From NCBI RefSeq assembly GCF_030539665.1, contig NZ_JAUNXR010000001.1, forward strand, positions 164,767 to 228,766: DNA of 64,000 nt, given 5' to 3'. Below are positions 29,205 to 38,116 of the stretch, one piece after another. The stretch is from Methanobrevibacter sp. Its GTDB lineage: Archaea; Methanobacteriota; Methanobacteria; Methanobacteriales; Methanobacteriaceae. Both the position numbers and the translations under genes were made by a program. The notes beneath the pieces are model-generated. The model ran no database searches. It was not told the origin of the DNA and saw nothing but the letters and a program-made list of their open reading frames with translations. Position 1 is the stretch's first letter. Every line of letters starts with the position of its first letter.

Positions 29205-29278
29205 TCTTAATTAGGTGGTGGTATTTTAAATTTGATTTTGGTGTTTCATATAGAGGATATTTAACCACCTAATTAAGA
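29205..29278. repeat. Perfect 15-bp inverted repeat upstream of argG
   Basis: TCTTAATTAGGTGGT at 29205-29219 is exactly complementary to ACCACCTAATTAAGA at 29264-29278, with a 44-base AT-rich spacer. It lies in the 249-bp gap between argG (start 29111, minus) and the hypothetical gene ending at 29361 (minus). It might be paired operator half-sites, a stem-loop or terminal repeats of a tiny element. The rest of the gap holds nothing recognisable. Confidence 0.75.
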
Positions 29279-29360
29279 CAAGATTAAAACGACTTTAGTT
29301 CACCTTAATCTGCAAACACTTATTAGGGAATGATATTATTTAAAGGTATGTTTTTAGGGC

Positions 29361-29867
29361 CTAATTTGTTACATTCAAGTAATCCTTAACCAGGTCGGTC
29401 ATAGGAATTGATGAGTCCACAAGTCTTGATATTGTAATCATAAGGGTTTCGTTGTTAAGCAGATATGTAAACTTCTCCCATTTTTTATCGGATTCAGTTA
29501 TGATTCCGTAAAACCCATTTTTTCCATTTATGGTCTTTCTATAAAAACCTTCATTCAGATAATTCCCTTCATTTTTGTGTTTTTGAAATTCTGTTGTAGG
29601 TTTATAGCTAAATGTGACTATGATGATATCATCGTCATTCTTTTTGAATAAACAGTTTATGGTTCCAGGTTCTATTTCAAGAGTCTTCAAAAATTTATAA
29701 GAATAAGATTCAAGTGTCTTTGCTATGTTTTTCAAAAGCACTTTTTTGTATATTTCGCTCATGCTATTACCTGGTTTTAATCTTTTATGGAATGGAGGTG
29801 AGGAGAAATGATTTTCCCCCTCATAAATAATGATTTGAACTCTGTGTTTCGTTTTTCTAATAGCCAT
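29361..29867 (-). CDS. Hypothetical protein (168 aa)
   Basis: I do not recognise this protein. It is soluble and basic at the N-terminus; alternating beta-strands and helices suggest an alpha/beta fold (IIIVTFSYKPTTEF, GFYGIITESDKKWEKFTY, ETLMITISRLVDSS). Residues 1-35 may not belong to it: ATG 29762 (residue 36, MSEIYKK) follows AGGTAATAGC, a better ribosome-binding layout than the long-spaced AAGGTTT before ATG 29867. It lies just downstream of the helicase on the same strand with a 19-bp gap, so a functional link to nucleic-acid metabolism is possible but unproven. Confidence 0.7.
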   Translation of the reverse strand: MAIRKTKHRVQIIIYEGENHFSSPPFHKRLKPGNSMSEIYKKVLLKNIAKTLESYSYKFLKTLEIEPGTINCLFKKNDDDIIIVTFSYKPTTEFQKHKNEGNYLNEGFYRKTINGKNGFYGIITESDKKWEKFTYLLNNETLMITISRLVDSSIPMTDLVKDYLNVTN

Positions 29868-29886
29868 TTATACTATTTAAACCTTT

Positions 29887-31872
29887 TTAAATAGACACAA
29901 CAGCATCATTTTCGTAGGCATATTCAATTAGTCTTTTATAGGTTGGATTCACTTTCAGTGTTTCCTTATTTCCTATTACGATTAATTTTCTTTTAGCTCT
30001 TGTTAGGGCAACATTCAACCTTCTCAAATCACTTAAAAAACCAATCCTTCCTTTATCATTGCTTCTTACAGTGGATATTATTATAATTTCTTTCTCACGG
30101 CCTTGGAATCCATCGACAGTTTTAACTTCAAATTCTGATCTGCTTTTTATTAGATTTACTTGATCCGCATAAGGACTTATGATTCCAATGTCCTTGTCTG
30201 CAACTCCTAATTTTTGATAAAACTCGGCAATGTCCAATGTAACTTCCGCCTCTGCAAGATTTATGATGGATTTGGAATCTTTCAATTGTTTTTCTCTGTT
30301 TTTAGAAAGCTTTGAGGTATCCACAAATATCAATGGCTGCTTTGTTGATAGTAATTGGTCTTCAATATTAACATCCTCAATCTCAGACAGCTTATTTTCT
30401 TCAATAATATCGGTTATAAGAATGTTTTCCACATTTTCTGCACTATTAAGCTTTGAATTGTAGAATTCTGAGTTTGGGAACTCCATCAATAGGTTGTTCA
30501 TCCTGTATTGGATGTTCAATAAGGCAGACTTGTCGGGATATTTGTTTATAAGGCTTTCAAACAATGTGTCTTCTAACTCCAGTGCCTTTTTACTGATGAT
30601 TGTTGGTGGGAGCTGTTTATGGTCTCCTGCAAGCACAAACTTGTCCGCTTTGGCTATTGGAATCAAAACGCTTGGAATTGTTGCCTGTGATGCCTCATCA
30701 ATGATTGCCACATCAAATTTTGTTTTTGCAATTGATTCTAGGGCTGCTGATGAGTTTGTAGATAAGATAACATCACTTTTGTTTATGATGTCTTTTATGA
30801 TGTTCTCTTCAATTTTTTTGATGTTGTCAAGGATTTCATCAACATTTTTATTTTGTTCAATCCATTTTGCCATTGAATTCATGATGGCAGGACTTATTCC
30901 ACGTCCTCCTTTTCTCATTACTCCCAGACGGTAGATTTCGCTGTCGCTATATCCTCTCTTATATCTAGGACTTGGTTTTGTAAACTCGTCACGCTTTTCA
31001 ATAAGCTCATCTGCCTTTTGTCTAAGCTCTATTATTCTTTCATTCAACGGATGGTTTTCCACTTTGTAAGCTAATGTAAATCGGATGTTTTCTTTATCAA
31101 CCCTTTGAGGGTGTCCTAATCTTGTTAGGTTAATTTTGTCATTGCTTTTGGCCAGTCTTTCCAGAATGTTGTCAATGGCGTTATTGCTTTCTGATGTAGC
31201 CAATATCTTAGACCCCATAAAATATTCCTGATTGATCAATTCAATCAATGTTCTTGTTTTTCCTGTTCCAAAAGGCCCATGTATCAAAAAGAAGCTTCTG
31301 GATGCCAATGCTTTTCTTACAGCTATCTTTTGAGATTCGTTTAAGGAATCATCTACATAATCTAGTTTCTTATTTAGAATGGTTTCATCATCCTTTTTAG
31401 GTTTTCTCACATGTAGGCTGTATTCTAATGCATCTTTACCTTTAATTGAGAGATTTGCAAGATTTTCTTCCATTCTTTTGAAAGTGACGTCATTTGCATA
31501 TAAGTCAATGCGAACATGCTTTTTCAATGCCCATCTAGGAACGTTTTCAATAGCTACTTTTATGAATCTGCCACCTTTTTCGGTGACTGTTCCTGTCAAA
31601 TCACTTTTCAAAGGGTTCCCTATACTTATTAATACAATATCTCCAACACTAATCTCCGTATCTATAGGTTCTCTTCTTCCATATTGTATTATGTTGAAAC
31701 CTAATTCTTTTCCAAGATTTTTTCCTTTTACCTTATTTATTGCCCTTCCTAATTGCTCTCTTTTTCCAGGGGATAAACGTTTTATTTCATTTATCATTAG
31801 CTCCATTTCAGCTTTTCTTTCCTCGTCAACAAGGGCAGTTAGCTTTTTGATATATTTTTTCACTGAAATCAT
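29887..31872 (-). CDS. Superfamily 1 (Upf1/IGHMBP2-like) helicase
   Basis: This 661-aa protein has the full set of SF1B helicase motifs: Walker A HGPFGTGKTRTL near residue 200, motif II IDEASQATIPS, motif III AGDHKQLPPT, motif V VDGFQGREKEIIIISTVRS and motif VI NVALTRAKRKL. The N-terminal region has a beta-barrel insert before motif I, like the DNA2/IGHMBP2 branch. It is predicted to unwind RNA or DNA with 5'-to-3' polarity; the archaeal cellular role is not known. It is divergent from the gene at 31930, with 57 bp between. Confidence 0.93.
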   Translation of the reverse strand: MISVKKYIKKLTALVDEERKAEMELMINEIKRLSPGKREQLGRAINKVKGKNLGKELGFNIIQYGRREPIDTEISVGDIVLISIGNPLKSDLTGTVTEKGGRFIKVAIENVPRWALKKHVRIDLYANDVTFKRMEENLANLSIKGKDALEYSLHVRKPKKDDETILNKKLDYVDDSLNESQKIAVRKALASRSFFLIHGPFGTGKTRTLIELINQEYFMGSKILATSESNNAIDNILERLAKSNDKINLTRLGHPQRVDKENIRFTLAYKVENHPLNERIIELRQKADELIEKRDEFTKPSPRYKRGYSDSEIYRLGVMRKGGRGISPAIMNSMAKWIEQNKNVDEILDNIKKIEENIIKDIINKSDVILSTNSSAALESIAKTKFDVAIIDEASQATIPSVLIPIAKADKFVLAGDHKQLPPTIISKKALELEDTLFESLINKYPDKSALLNIQYRMNNLLMEFPNSEFYNSKLNSAENVENILITDIIEENKLSEIEDVNIEDQLLSTKQPLIFVDTSKLSKNREKQLKDSKSIINLAEAEVTLDIAEFYQKLGVADKDIGIISPYADQVNLIKSRSEFEVKTVDGFQGREKEIIIISTVRSNDKGRIGFLSDLRRLNVALTRAKRKLIVIGNKETLKVNPTYKRLIEYAYENDAVVSI

Positions 31873-31929
31873 CTCCTTCTAATACAATTATAAATAACTT
31901 GCATATATAAATAATTAATGAGGGCTTAA

Positions 31930-32670
31930 ATGATTTTTAAAAATGCGGATGATTTTGGTGATTTGACTTATTCTTACATATCCGAAGATTCTGGAGGATA
32001 TATCTCCAAAAACAAAAATATTTTTAATTACATAGAATTGACTCCATTAAATCAATTTGTTCTGGAAAAAGCTGTTATGGGAACTCCCATTTTTAAAAAA
32101 GGGAGTGGTGGAAGCAGTATATTGGTTTTATCTGGAATTCATGGTAATGAACTTTCCTCTCAAATCGCTAATCTAAAGCTTTTAAATGAGTATAATAACA
32201 AAAAGTTTAACCATACTCTTTATTTCATCCCTTTCGCTTCTCCGTTTTCCACAATGAGGAACGAAAGACAGTATATGTATAATGATTTAAATCGTTCAGC
32301 CCATATTGCCAATTCTTTGTCTTATAGGATTTTAGAGGCCATTATCAATTTGGAAATCGATTTCGTTGGGGATTTTCATACTACTGCCGTTAACAGCAAT
32401 CCTGGGTTTGAATCTATTTTTTCATCAAAGTATCCCACTTCTGAAAGTTTTATAATTTCCAGATTCGTATCTCAGGATGTTGGCTGTAAAAGTATTGTCT
32501 TTCCTCAAGCAGGTGCTTCTTATAAGGGGGCTATGGAGGATGAATGCAATCTATTGGGCATTCCTGCCATTACTGGTGAAGTTGTTTCCCCTTTCGGTGC
32601 TGTTGGTAAAGGCAGTGTCGAGAGATCTTATGGTCAGATGAAAAGTTTTCTTAGTTATTTTGGTTTATAA
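31930..32670 (+). CDS. Succinylglutamate desuccinylase/aspartoacylase-like protein
   Basis: This 246-aa protein is an M14-like zinc-dependent deacylase. VLSGIHGNELSSQ gives the His and Glu of the first metal motif, NDLNRS the substrate-binding Arg region, and DFHTTA the third zinc ligand. The later TGEVVSPFG may hold the general base Glu. The family removes acyl groups from amino acids or amides; the substrate is unknown. It begins a plus-strand run and ends 60 bp before the membrane hydrolase gene. Confidence 0.85.
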   Translation: MIFKNADDFGDLTYSYISEDSGGYISKNKNIFNYIELTPLNQFVLEKAVMGTPIFKKGSGGSSILVLSGIHGNELSSQIANLKLLNEYNNKKFNHTLYFIPFASPFSTMRNERQYMYNDLNRSAHIANSLSYRILEAIINLEIDFVGDFHTTAVNSNPGFESIFSSKYPTSESFIISRFVSQDVGCKSIVFPQAGASYKGAMEDECNLLGIPAITGEVVSPFGAVGKGSVERSYGQMKSFLSYFGL

Positions 32671-32729
32671 TTACTTTTCAAATGCTCTTGCCAATTCTTT
32701 TTATATTTTAGTGATAATATTTTATTAAG

Positions 32730-33470
32730 GTGATGTCATTGTCTTCATATAAAGGCCATACCATTTTTGCCCTTATTTTATCATTGTTGTTTTTTCAAAA
32801 TCCAATTTTAATAGCTTTGACAATTATTGGAGCTAATCTTCCGGATTTTGATCATAAGTTCAAAAAAGAAAAAGTATATCAAATGATTATAATTGGTTTA
32901 ATAATCTTTATAGGACTTTATATATTTAATTTGCCTTATTATTTGGGTTTGATTATTGTATTTTTAGGGGCAGTATTCTTTTTTTCAGACCATAGAAGTT
33001 TAACACACTCTATTTTTGGTTTGTTTATCCTAACAGCAGCAGTTTCTTTAATCTTGATTTTTTCATATAATCTGGTTGTTAATTTCATTGCATTTCCAAA
33101 ATTTAATCATTATTATGTCATGCTGCTGATAGTGATTTTATTGGGTTTCTTATTCTTGAATAAGAAAGTTTTTTTAGTATTTTTGCCTTTGTTGGTTATT
33201 GGAGCATTGCTTTTACCTAGGGGTGGATTGGACTATATTCAATTAAGTTTCGCAATATTCATTGGAATCTTAAGCCATATAATATTGGACTGTTTCACTC
33301 CCGCAGGAATAAAACCATTGGCTCCACTTTCTTCTAGAAAGGTTCATAGGAAATTTGCAATTGTTTGCATCTGTCTTCTTTTACCTATAGCTATCCTTTA
33401 TTATTTTAATTTTGGAAACTTGTTCGTAGATTTGATTTTAAACTCTCTGAACACTTATAAAATTTCATGA
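32730..33470 (+). CDS. Membrane-bound metal-dependent hydrolase (YdjM family)
   Basis: This 246-aa protein has about six transmembrane segments. It carries the YdjM/DUF457 metal-binding motifs: a His near the N-terminus (SYKGHTIFA), GANLPDFDHKF, SDHRSLTHSIFG in a loop and GILSHIILDCFTPAG near the end. The family is predicted to be phospholipase-like but its substrate is unknown. Three starts compete: GTG 32730, ATG 32733 and TTG 32739. TTG 32739 is five to six bases after GGTGAT, the usual spacing in this window, and would give a protein three residues shorter. Confidence 0.85.
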   Translation: MMSLSSYKGHTIFALILSLLFFQNPILIALTIIGANLPDFDHKFKKEKVYQMIIIGLIIFIGLYIFNLPYYLGLIIVFLGAVFFFSDHRSLTHSIFGLFILTAAVSLILIFSYNLVVNFIAFPKFNHYYVMLLIVILLGFLFLNKKVFLVFLPLLVIGALLLPRGGLDYIQLSFAIFIGILSHIILDCFTPAGIKPLAPLSSRKVHRKFAIVCICLLLPIAILYYFNFGNLFVDLILNSLNTYKIS

Positions 33471-33622
33471 TATTTTTTTAAATCATGTTGATTTTTTCAT
33501 TATTTTGGTGTAATAAGGAAAGATTTATAATAAATAATCATGTTAAATATAATTATAAAATTATATAATTTATCTAGTCATATTTTTATGGCTTAACTTA
33601 TCGATGAGATGGAGCTTATTTA
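33471..33622 (+). promoter_or_regulatory. Promoter region of the ehb operon
   Basis: This 152-bp gap is extremely AT-rich, with overlapping TATA-like stretches at 33545-33572 (for example TTATATAATTTAT). The first ehb gene starts at 33623, so a long 5' leader of about 30 to 50 bases is likely. No gene is seen. Confidence 0.5.
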
Positions 33623-33937
33623 ATGTTTTTTACTAGAATTAGTTATGGAATTATTTATTTCTTTGATTTAATTTATGAAATTATAAAAGCAACAGTTTCT
33701 GTTGCATTTAATGGTGTTATTGGAAGAAATATTGATCCTGTAGTTGTGGATGTAGAAACAATTTTAGAAAGACCTGTTTCACAAACAATCTTAGCTAATA
33801 GTATTTCTTTAACTCCTGGAACTTTATCTGTGGATCTTGATTCTGAAAATAAAATTATTAAAGTAGCTACTATTTCTCCAAGAAAAAAAGAAGAGATCAT
33901 TCCTTTTGAAAAATACATTAAAAAGATGTTAGAATAA
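33623..33937 (+). CDS. ehbA: Energy-converting hydrogenase B subunit A (MnhE-like)
   Basis: This 104-aa protein resembles MnhE/MrpE: an N-terminal membrane helix (ISYGIIYFFDLIYEIIKATV) and the family motif LANSISLTPGTLSVDLD. It is the first gene of a 17-gene ehb operon in the order known from Methanothermobacter. Ehb is a membrane complex that uses the Na+/H+ gradient to drive ferredoxin reduction by H2 for anabolism, and this subunit is part of its Mrp antiporter-like ion module. Confidence 0.9.
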   Translation: MFFTRISYGIIYFFDLIYEIIKATVSVAFNGVIGRNIDPVVVDVETILERPVSQTILANSISLTPGTLSVDLDSENKIIKVATISPRKKEEIIPFEKYIKKMLE

Positions 33938-33992
33938 TTCTTTTTTTCTTTAAATCTTTTTTAGAGATTATTTAACGTAAAAGTGGGATAGT

Positions 33993-34256
33993 ATGGATAT
34001 TTTATTTATTTCAAAATATGTTGTGGTAATTGCATTAATTATTATGATGTTTGCTGCATTAAGAGTGGGAGCATATAGAACATCTTCTATGGCTCTTTTG
34101 GGGAGCTCAGTAGCAGTCGTCGCCTTTGCTATAGCATTACTTTTCGTTGGGGACATGTACGCTATTGAATTTTACAAAGATATTTCAATGGCTTTAATAT
34201 TCTTTGGTTTTGTAGGTACAGTTGCCTTTGCTATGACAATGGGGGGAGATAATTAA
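33993..34256 (+). CDS. ehbB: Energy-converting hydrogenase B subunit B (MnhF-like)
   Basis: This 87-aa protein has three transmembrane helices like MnhF/MrpF, with the loop ALRVGAYRTSSMALLGSSV. It is the second gene of the ehb operon; its stop overlaps the next start by one base (TAATG). It is part of the ion-translocating antiporter-like module. Confidence 0.88.
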   Translation: MDILFISKYVVVIALIIMMFAALRVGAYRTSSMALLGSSVAVVAFAIALLFVGDMYAIEFYKDISMALIFFGFVGTVAFAMTMGGDN

Positions 34257-34690
34257 TGTATATAGAATATATACAGTCAATTCTTCTTATAATCTCAGCT
34301 ATTTTTATTATAATAGCTGCGATAGGTATTGTAAGTTTAAACAGAAATGGGAAAAATGTTGATTATGCTAGAATCCATATTGTAGGTGTTTTCGATATTG
34401 CAATAATTTTGGCAATGCTTGCAATTGGGCAGTGGCTTTTAGCAGGAATCTACTTCATTTTAGCACCTTTTACTGCACATGCAATCGGATATGCATTTTT
34501 CAAAAGTGAAGATAGTTTAAACAATCCAAATATTGAAAAGACTGATGAAGAAGAAGATGTGGAGATTGAAAGTCCTTTCATTCATCCAAAATCCAAAATT
34601 CAGGAATTGGAACAATCAACAGTTTTTGTTGACGATAGTGATGATATGGGATTGTCAGTAGCTACATTAGAGATAACTGAGGGGGAGTAA
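34256..34690 (+). CDS. ehbC: Energy-converting hydrogenase B subunit C (MnhG-like)
   Basis: This 144-aa protein has three transmembrane helices followed by an unusual acidic cytoplasmic tail of about 50 residues ([18 protein letters not shown]). The membrane part resembles MnhG/MrpG, including the central [17 protein letters not shown] helix. Position and order identify it as EhbC. The tail may help dock soluble subunits; this is inference. Confidence 0.85.
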   Translation: MYIEYIQSILLIISAIFIIIAAIGIVSLNRNGKNVDYARIHIVGVFDIAIILAMLAIGQWLLAGIYFILAPFTAHAIGYAFFKSEDSLNNPNIEKTDEEEDVEIESPFIHPKSKIQELEQSTVFVDDSDDMGLSVATLEITEGE

Positions 34691-34691
34691 G

Positions 34692-34925
34692 ATGTTAGAT
34701 TATGTATTGATGATTATTACTGTTTTAAGTGCGGTTCTTGCTCTTGTCCAATCTGATTTATTAAAGGCAGCTATTTTAACTGGATTTTCTGGTGGAGCTT
34801 TAGCAGTTTTATTCCAAATTTTACTAGCTCCTGATGTTGCTTTAACACAAGCAATTGTGGGTGCAGCTATTATACCAGTATTTATAGCGTTAGCTGTTAA
34901 AAAAACTCAAAGGGAGGATAACTGA
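34692..34925 (+). CDS. ehbD: Energy-converting hydrogenase B subunit D
   Basis: This 77-aa protein has two to three transmembrane helices of the DUF4040/MbhD type, with [20 protein letters not shown] as the recognisable centre. It is related to the C-terminal part of MrpA. It follows ehbC by one base and overlaps ehbE by one base. Confidence 0.87.
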   Translation: MLDYVLMIITVLSAVLALVQSDLLKAAILTGFSGGALAVLFQILLAPDVALTQAIVGAAIIPVFIALAVKKTQREDN

Positions 34926-35311
34926 TGGCATCTACACAATTGGCAGTTTTGATTACTGCGGGATTATTGGTAATTGTCGGATTATTTGCAGCTATTTTCC
35001 TTGACAACATTATTAAAAAGGTAATTGGAATTAGCTTTATTGAGGAAGGAGTTAATCTGTTTATTATTGGTATTGGATATAAAGCAGGAGGGGTAGTTCC
35101 TATTTTAATGCCTGGAATGGATAAAGGTTGGTTTGCAGCAAATGCAGCATATCCATTGCCATTCGGTTTAGTTTTAACAAGTATCGTAATCGGTGCAAGT
35201 ACATTGGCTGTAATGCTTGCTCTGGTAATGGTACTTTACAAAAAATACGGAACTTTAAGTACTTCTGTAATGCTTGCCGACAATTCAAAAGGAGATGGTA
35301 TTGATGAATGA
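34925..35311 (+). CDS. ehbE: Energy-converting hydrogenase B subunit E (MnhC/NuoK-like)
   Basis: This 128-aa protein has three transmembrane helices and resembles MnhC/NuoK. The second helix carries the conserved membrane Glu in [16 protein letters not shown], and [20 protein letters not shown] forms the third. It belongs to the ion-pumping chain of Ehb. Its end overlaps the start of ehbF by eight bases. Confidence 0.9.
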   Translation: MASTQLAVLITAGLLVIVGLFAAIFLDNIIKKVIGISFIEEGVNLFIIGIGYKAGGVVPILMPGMDKGWFAANAAYPLPFGLVLTSIVIGASTLAVMLALVMVLYKKYGTLSTSVMLADNSKGDGIDE

Positions 35312-36758
35312 GTTTATTCCACTTATGGTAATCATTCCTTTGATTTGTGCTTTACTTGTAAGTTCATTTTCAAAATTCAACAAGACAATTAAAGCCATAG
35401 CTATTGTCGTTGCGATTATAGTGCCTATAATTCCAATTATATCAAATTACGGTCTTCATTTCTTTGGCGGATATCCTCCAATGATTGATAATTTAACTGG
35501 AATTGTTTACCATCCGGCAATTACATATTCATTTGATATTTTACAAAAAATATTCATTGGTCTTTTAGGAATATTGGTCTTCCTTGTGGTTTTAATCTAT
35601 ATTAACAAATACAAGAAAGCATCTGGGCCATATGTATTCCTATTGTTTATGGGTATTGCCGCTGTAACTGCATTGCTATTGACAGACGATATTTTTAACA
35701 TGTTCGTATTCTTCGAAATACTTGCATTGGCTCAAGTGGGTATTGTGGCAGCTTCCCCTATAGAAAACCATTATGAAATGGCTTTAAAATATATGATTTT
35801 AGGGGCTATTGGCAGTCCAATGATTCTATTGGGTATCGGATTTTTACTTGCAATTACTGGATCTGTAAACATAACTGATATTGTAATGGCAATCAAGGCA
35901 GGAAGAGTAGTAGTTAATTCTCCTGTATTCTTAATGAGCTGTGGTTTAATATTCTTCGGATGGTTATATGCATCTGGTTTACCACCATTCCATACCATAA
36001 AATCAGGTATGTACAGTAAAGCAGAGCCTCATGCTTCTGCATTGCTTCAGGCATTTACTGTAATTTCAATGGTTTCAATTGTTTTAATCATGTTTAGAAT
36101 TTATAGTGTCGTACCATTCTTTGAAGTATTGCTTGTAGTATTTTCAGCTATTGCTATGATTTTAGGAGTAACAATGGCATTGACACAAACAGATTTCAGA
36201 AGAATGATAGGATTTTTAGCTGTTGGTGAATTGGGTTTCATTGGTTTAGGTATTGGTCTTGGAACTGAATTCGCTATTACTGCTGGTCTTTTCCAGGCTA
36301 TAAATGAAATGGTTGTAACAGCTTCATTGTTCATAGGATTTGGTTTAATCGCATACTTATCTGGTGAGACAGACACTCGCAGGATGGGTGGTTTAATAGG
36401 TTATCATCCGAAAATTGCAATTTTGGTTTTAATTTCCGGTCTGGCTATGGCTGGTGTACCTCCGTTAAACGGTTTCCAAAGTAAATTAATGCTTATTCAA
36501 GCTTCATTAAGTTGCGGATATCCTGAATTGTCCTTGCTTGCTATTATTGTAAGTATTGCTACATTTGTAGTGTTCATTAAAACATACTATACAATGTTTT
36601 TAAGACCAAAACCAAATACTCTTCAAATTCCAGACAAGAAAGCTCCAAAATCAATGGTATTTGCGTTGGTAATATTCTTAATCATTATTGTGTTATTAGG
36701 TTTATTCCCTGGAATTGTAACAAATGGGATTTCACAGTTTGTAGGAGGTATGTTATAG
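35304..36758 (+). CDS. ehbF: Energy-converting hydrogenase B subunit F (NuoN/MnhD-like)
   Basis: This is a protein of about 484 aa with roughly 14 transmembrane helices, the large antiporter-like subunit. Charged residues expected for ion pumping are present in helix 5 ([10 protein letters not shown]) and after [21 protein letters not shown] chose ATG 35304 ([12 protein letters not shown]) instead of an earlier ATG at 35274, which falls inside ehbE; it has GGAGAT upstream. It conducts the ion flow coupled to the hydrogenase arm. Confidence 0.93.
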   Translation: MNEFIPLMVIIPLICALLVSSFSKFNKTIKAIAIVVAIIVPIIPIISNYGLHFFGGYPPMIDNLTGIVYHPAITYSFDILQKIFIGLLGILVFLVVLIYINKYKKASGPYVFLLFMGIAAVTALLLTDDIFNMFVFFEILALAQVGIVAASPIENHYEMALKYMILGAIGSPMILLGIGFLLAITGSVNITDIVMAIKAGRVVVNSPVFLMSCGLIFFGWLYASGLPPFHTIKSGMYSKAEPHASALLQAFTVISMVSIVLIMFRIYSVVPFFEVLLVVFSAIAMILGVTMALTQTDFRRMIGFLAVGELGFIGLGIGLGTEFAITAGLFQAINEMVVTASLFIGFGLIAYLSGETDTRRMGGLIGYHPKIAILVLISGLAMAGVPPLNGFQSKLMLIQASLSCGYPELSLLAIIVSIATFVVFIKTYYTMFLRPKPNTLQIPDKKAPKSMVFALVIFLIIIVLLGLFPGIVTNGISQFVGGML

Positions 36759-37094
36759 ATGTGGTTGTATGATAAATTCTTTGATGTAGTTAAAAAGTTC
36801 AGACAGCTATTTGCTGGAGGTCCAGTAACAAATATTGAGGTTTCTGGAACTTTAACAGCTGAATTCCTTATTATTGTGTCTTTCTGTTTGGTGGCACTTT
36901 TACTAAGACATGTGAATGTTTTGGTTGCAGGTATGGTAACTTTAATTTTAGCTGTTATTTTAGTAATTAACATGCCTTTGATTCCGAAATTTAAAATAGA
37001 GCAGGAAGATTCTTTAAATAAGATGGTGTTCTATGCCATTCTAACTTTGGCAATAATTGTTGTATTTATCTATTGGGGGGCTCAATATGTCTAG
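36759..37094 (+). CDS. ehbG: Energy-converting hydrogenase B subunit G
   Basis: This 111-aa membrane protein starts directly after the ehbF stop. The first 35 residues are amphipathic; three transmembrane helices follow, with [19 protein letters not shown] in the middle. Identification rests on operon position and size; it has no enzymatic motif. Its end overlaps ehbH by eight bases. Confidence 0.85.
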   Translation: MWLYDKFFDVVKKFRQLFAGGPVTNIEVSGTLTAEFLIIVSFCLVALLLRHVNVLVAGMVTLILAVILVINMPLIPKFKIEQEDSLNKMVFYAILTLAIIVVFIYWGAQYV

Positions 37095-37365
37095 AGGAAT
37101 TAGAAATTTGATAGCTAGTGTGGCTACTGTAATATTTAGTATTACTCTTTTAGACTCATTGTTCCATTTAAGCAAAATGATTGTTCCAGGTGTAAGCAAT
37201 ATTTATAATGCTTTAGGAACTCAAATAGCTCCAAACTTAGTTACAATCGTAATTTTTGATTTTAGAGGGTACGATACTCTTGGAGAATCATTAATTCTAT
37301 TGACTGCTGGTTTAGTGGTTTTATTAGTATTTGGTAAAGGTAAATTAGGAGGTAAAGAAGAATGA
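37087..37365 (+). CDS. ehbH: Energy-converting hydrogenase B subunit H
   Basis: This is a 92-aa membrane protein with a start at ATG 37087 ([15 protein letters not shown]), preceded by GGGGGG; an earlier TTG at 37057 in frame is inside ehbG. It has two hydrophobic helices, with [20 protein letters not shown], a motif of MnhB/MbhE-like proteins, between them. It overlaps ehbI by four bases. Confidence 0.87.
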   Translation: MSRGIRNLIASVATVIFSITLLDSLFHLSKMIVPGVSNIYNALGTQIAPNLVTIVIFDFRGYDTLGESLILLTAGLVVLLVFGKGKLGGKEE

Positions 37366-37832
37366 GTCAAGGAAGTGTAATTTTAAAAATTATTGCTTTA
37401 CCTATAGCAGTTATATTGTTTTGTTTAGGTATAATGACTGTTCTTGGTGGACATATAACTCCTGGAGGTGGATTCCAGGGGGGTGCAATGATTGCAGCAG
37501 GTGTGATTCTTTGTATTCTTGTCTACGGTCTTGAAGAATCTCCTATTAAATTTTCACATCTTTATATTGAAGTTTTGGAAAATTTCGGAGCGTTAATGTT
37601 TATCATATTTGGATTGGTTGGTCTGTTTGTTGCCGGATCATTTTTATACAATGTCGGTGCAGATATTTCCAATCTTGTTCCTGCAATGATTCAGGAAATT
37701 TTCCATTATCCTGATGTGACTAATGCGGGAATAGTGCCTTATTTAAATATATTTGTAGGTTTGAAAGTGTTTGTAGGATTGAGTGCAATTGTAATAGCTT
37801 TTGCAGGATTTAAAAAAATTACAGAGGAATGA
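37362..37832 (+). CDS. ehbI: Energy-converting hydrogenase B subunit I (MnhB-like)
   Basis: This 156-aa protein has four transmembrane helices and the MnhB/MrpB signature [19 protein letters not shown] in the first loop. It is part of the antiporter-like module of Ehb. It starts inside the end of ehbH. Confidence 0.92.
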   Translation: MSQGSVILKIIALPIAVILFCLGIMTVLGGHITPGGGFQGGAMIAAGVILCILVYGLEESPIKFSHLYIEVLENFGALMFIIFGLVGLFVAGSFLYNVGADISNLVPAMIQEIFHYPDVTNAGIVPYLNIFVGLKVFVGLSAIVIAFAGFKKITEE

Positions 37833-37841
37833 GGTGAAGTT

Positions 37842-38099
37842 ATGTTAGTATTAGGGCCAATTATATTTGGATTTATATTAGGTTTGATTCTAGGTTCACA
37901 AGTTAAGAAGAATCCTGAAAGTGGCATTAATTTCACCATATCATCATTTGTAGTTATTTTAATTGCTGGAATTGTTGCTGCTTGGCAAATTGGGCAATTC
38001 CCATTCTATAATGATTTGCCTATTGCAACCGCATTTGTATCTGCATTGATCGGAATTTTAATCGGAAAAATTTTATTTGCAAGAGGGAGTGCTAATTAA
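37842..38099 (+). CDS. ehbJ: Energy-converting hydrogenase B subunit J
   Basis: This 85-aa protein has three hydrophobic helices and no recognisable motif (LGPIIFGFILGLILGSQVKK at the N-terminus). It is named from its position in the conserved operon. The ribosome-binding site GAGGTGA lies seven bases before ATG. Confidence 0.84.
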   Translation: MLVLGPIIFGFILGLILGSQVKKNPESGINFTISSFVVILIAGIVAAWQIGQFPFYNDLPIATAFVSALIGILIGKILFARGSAN

Positions 38100-38116
38100 T
38101 TTGTAGGAGTTTTATT

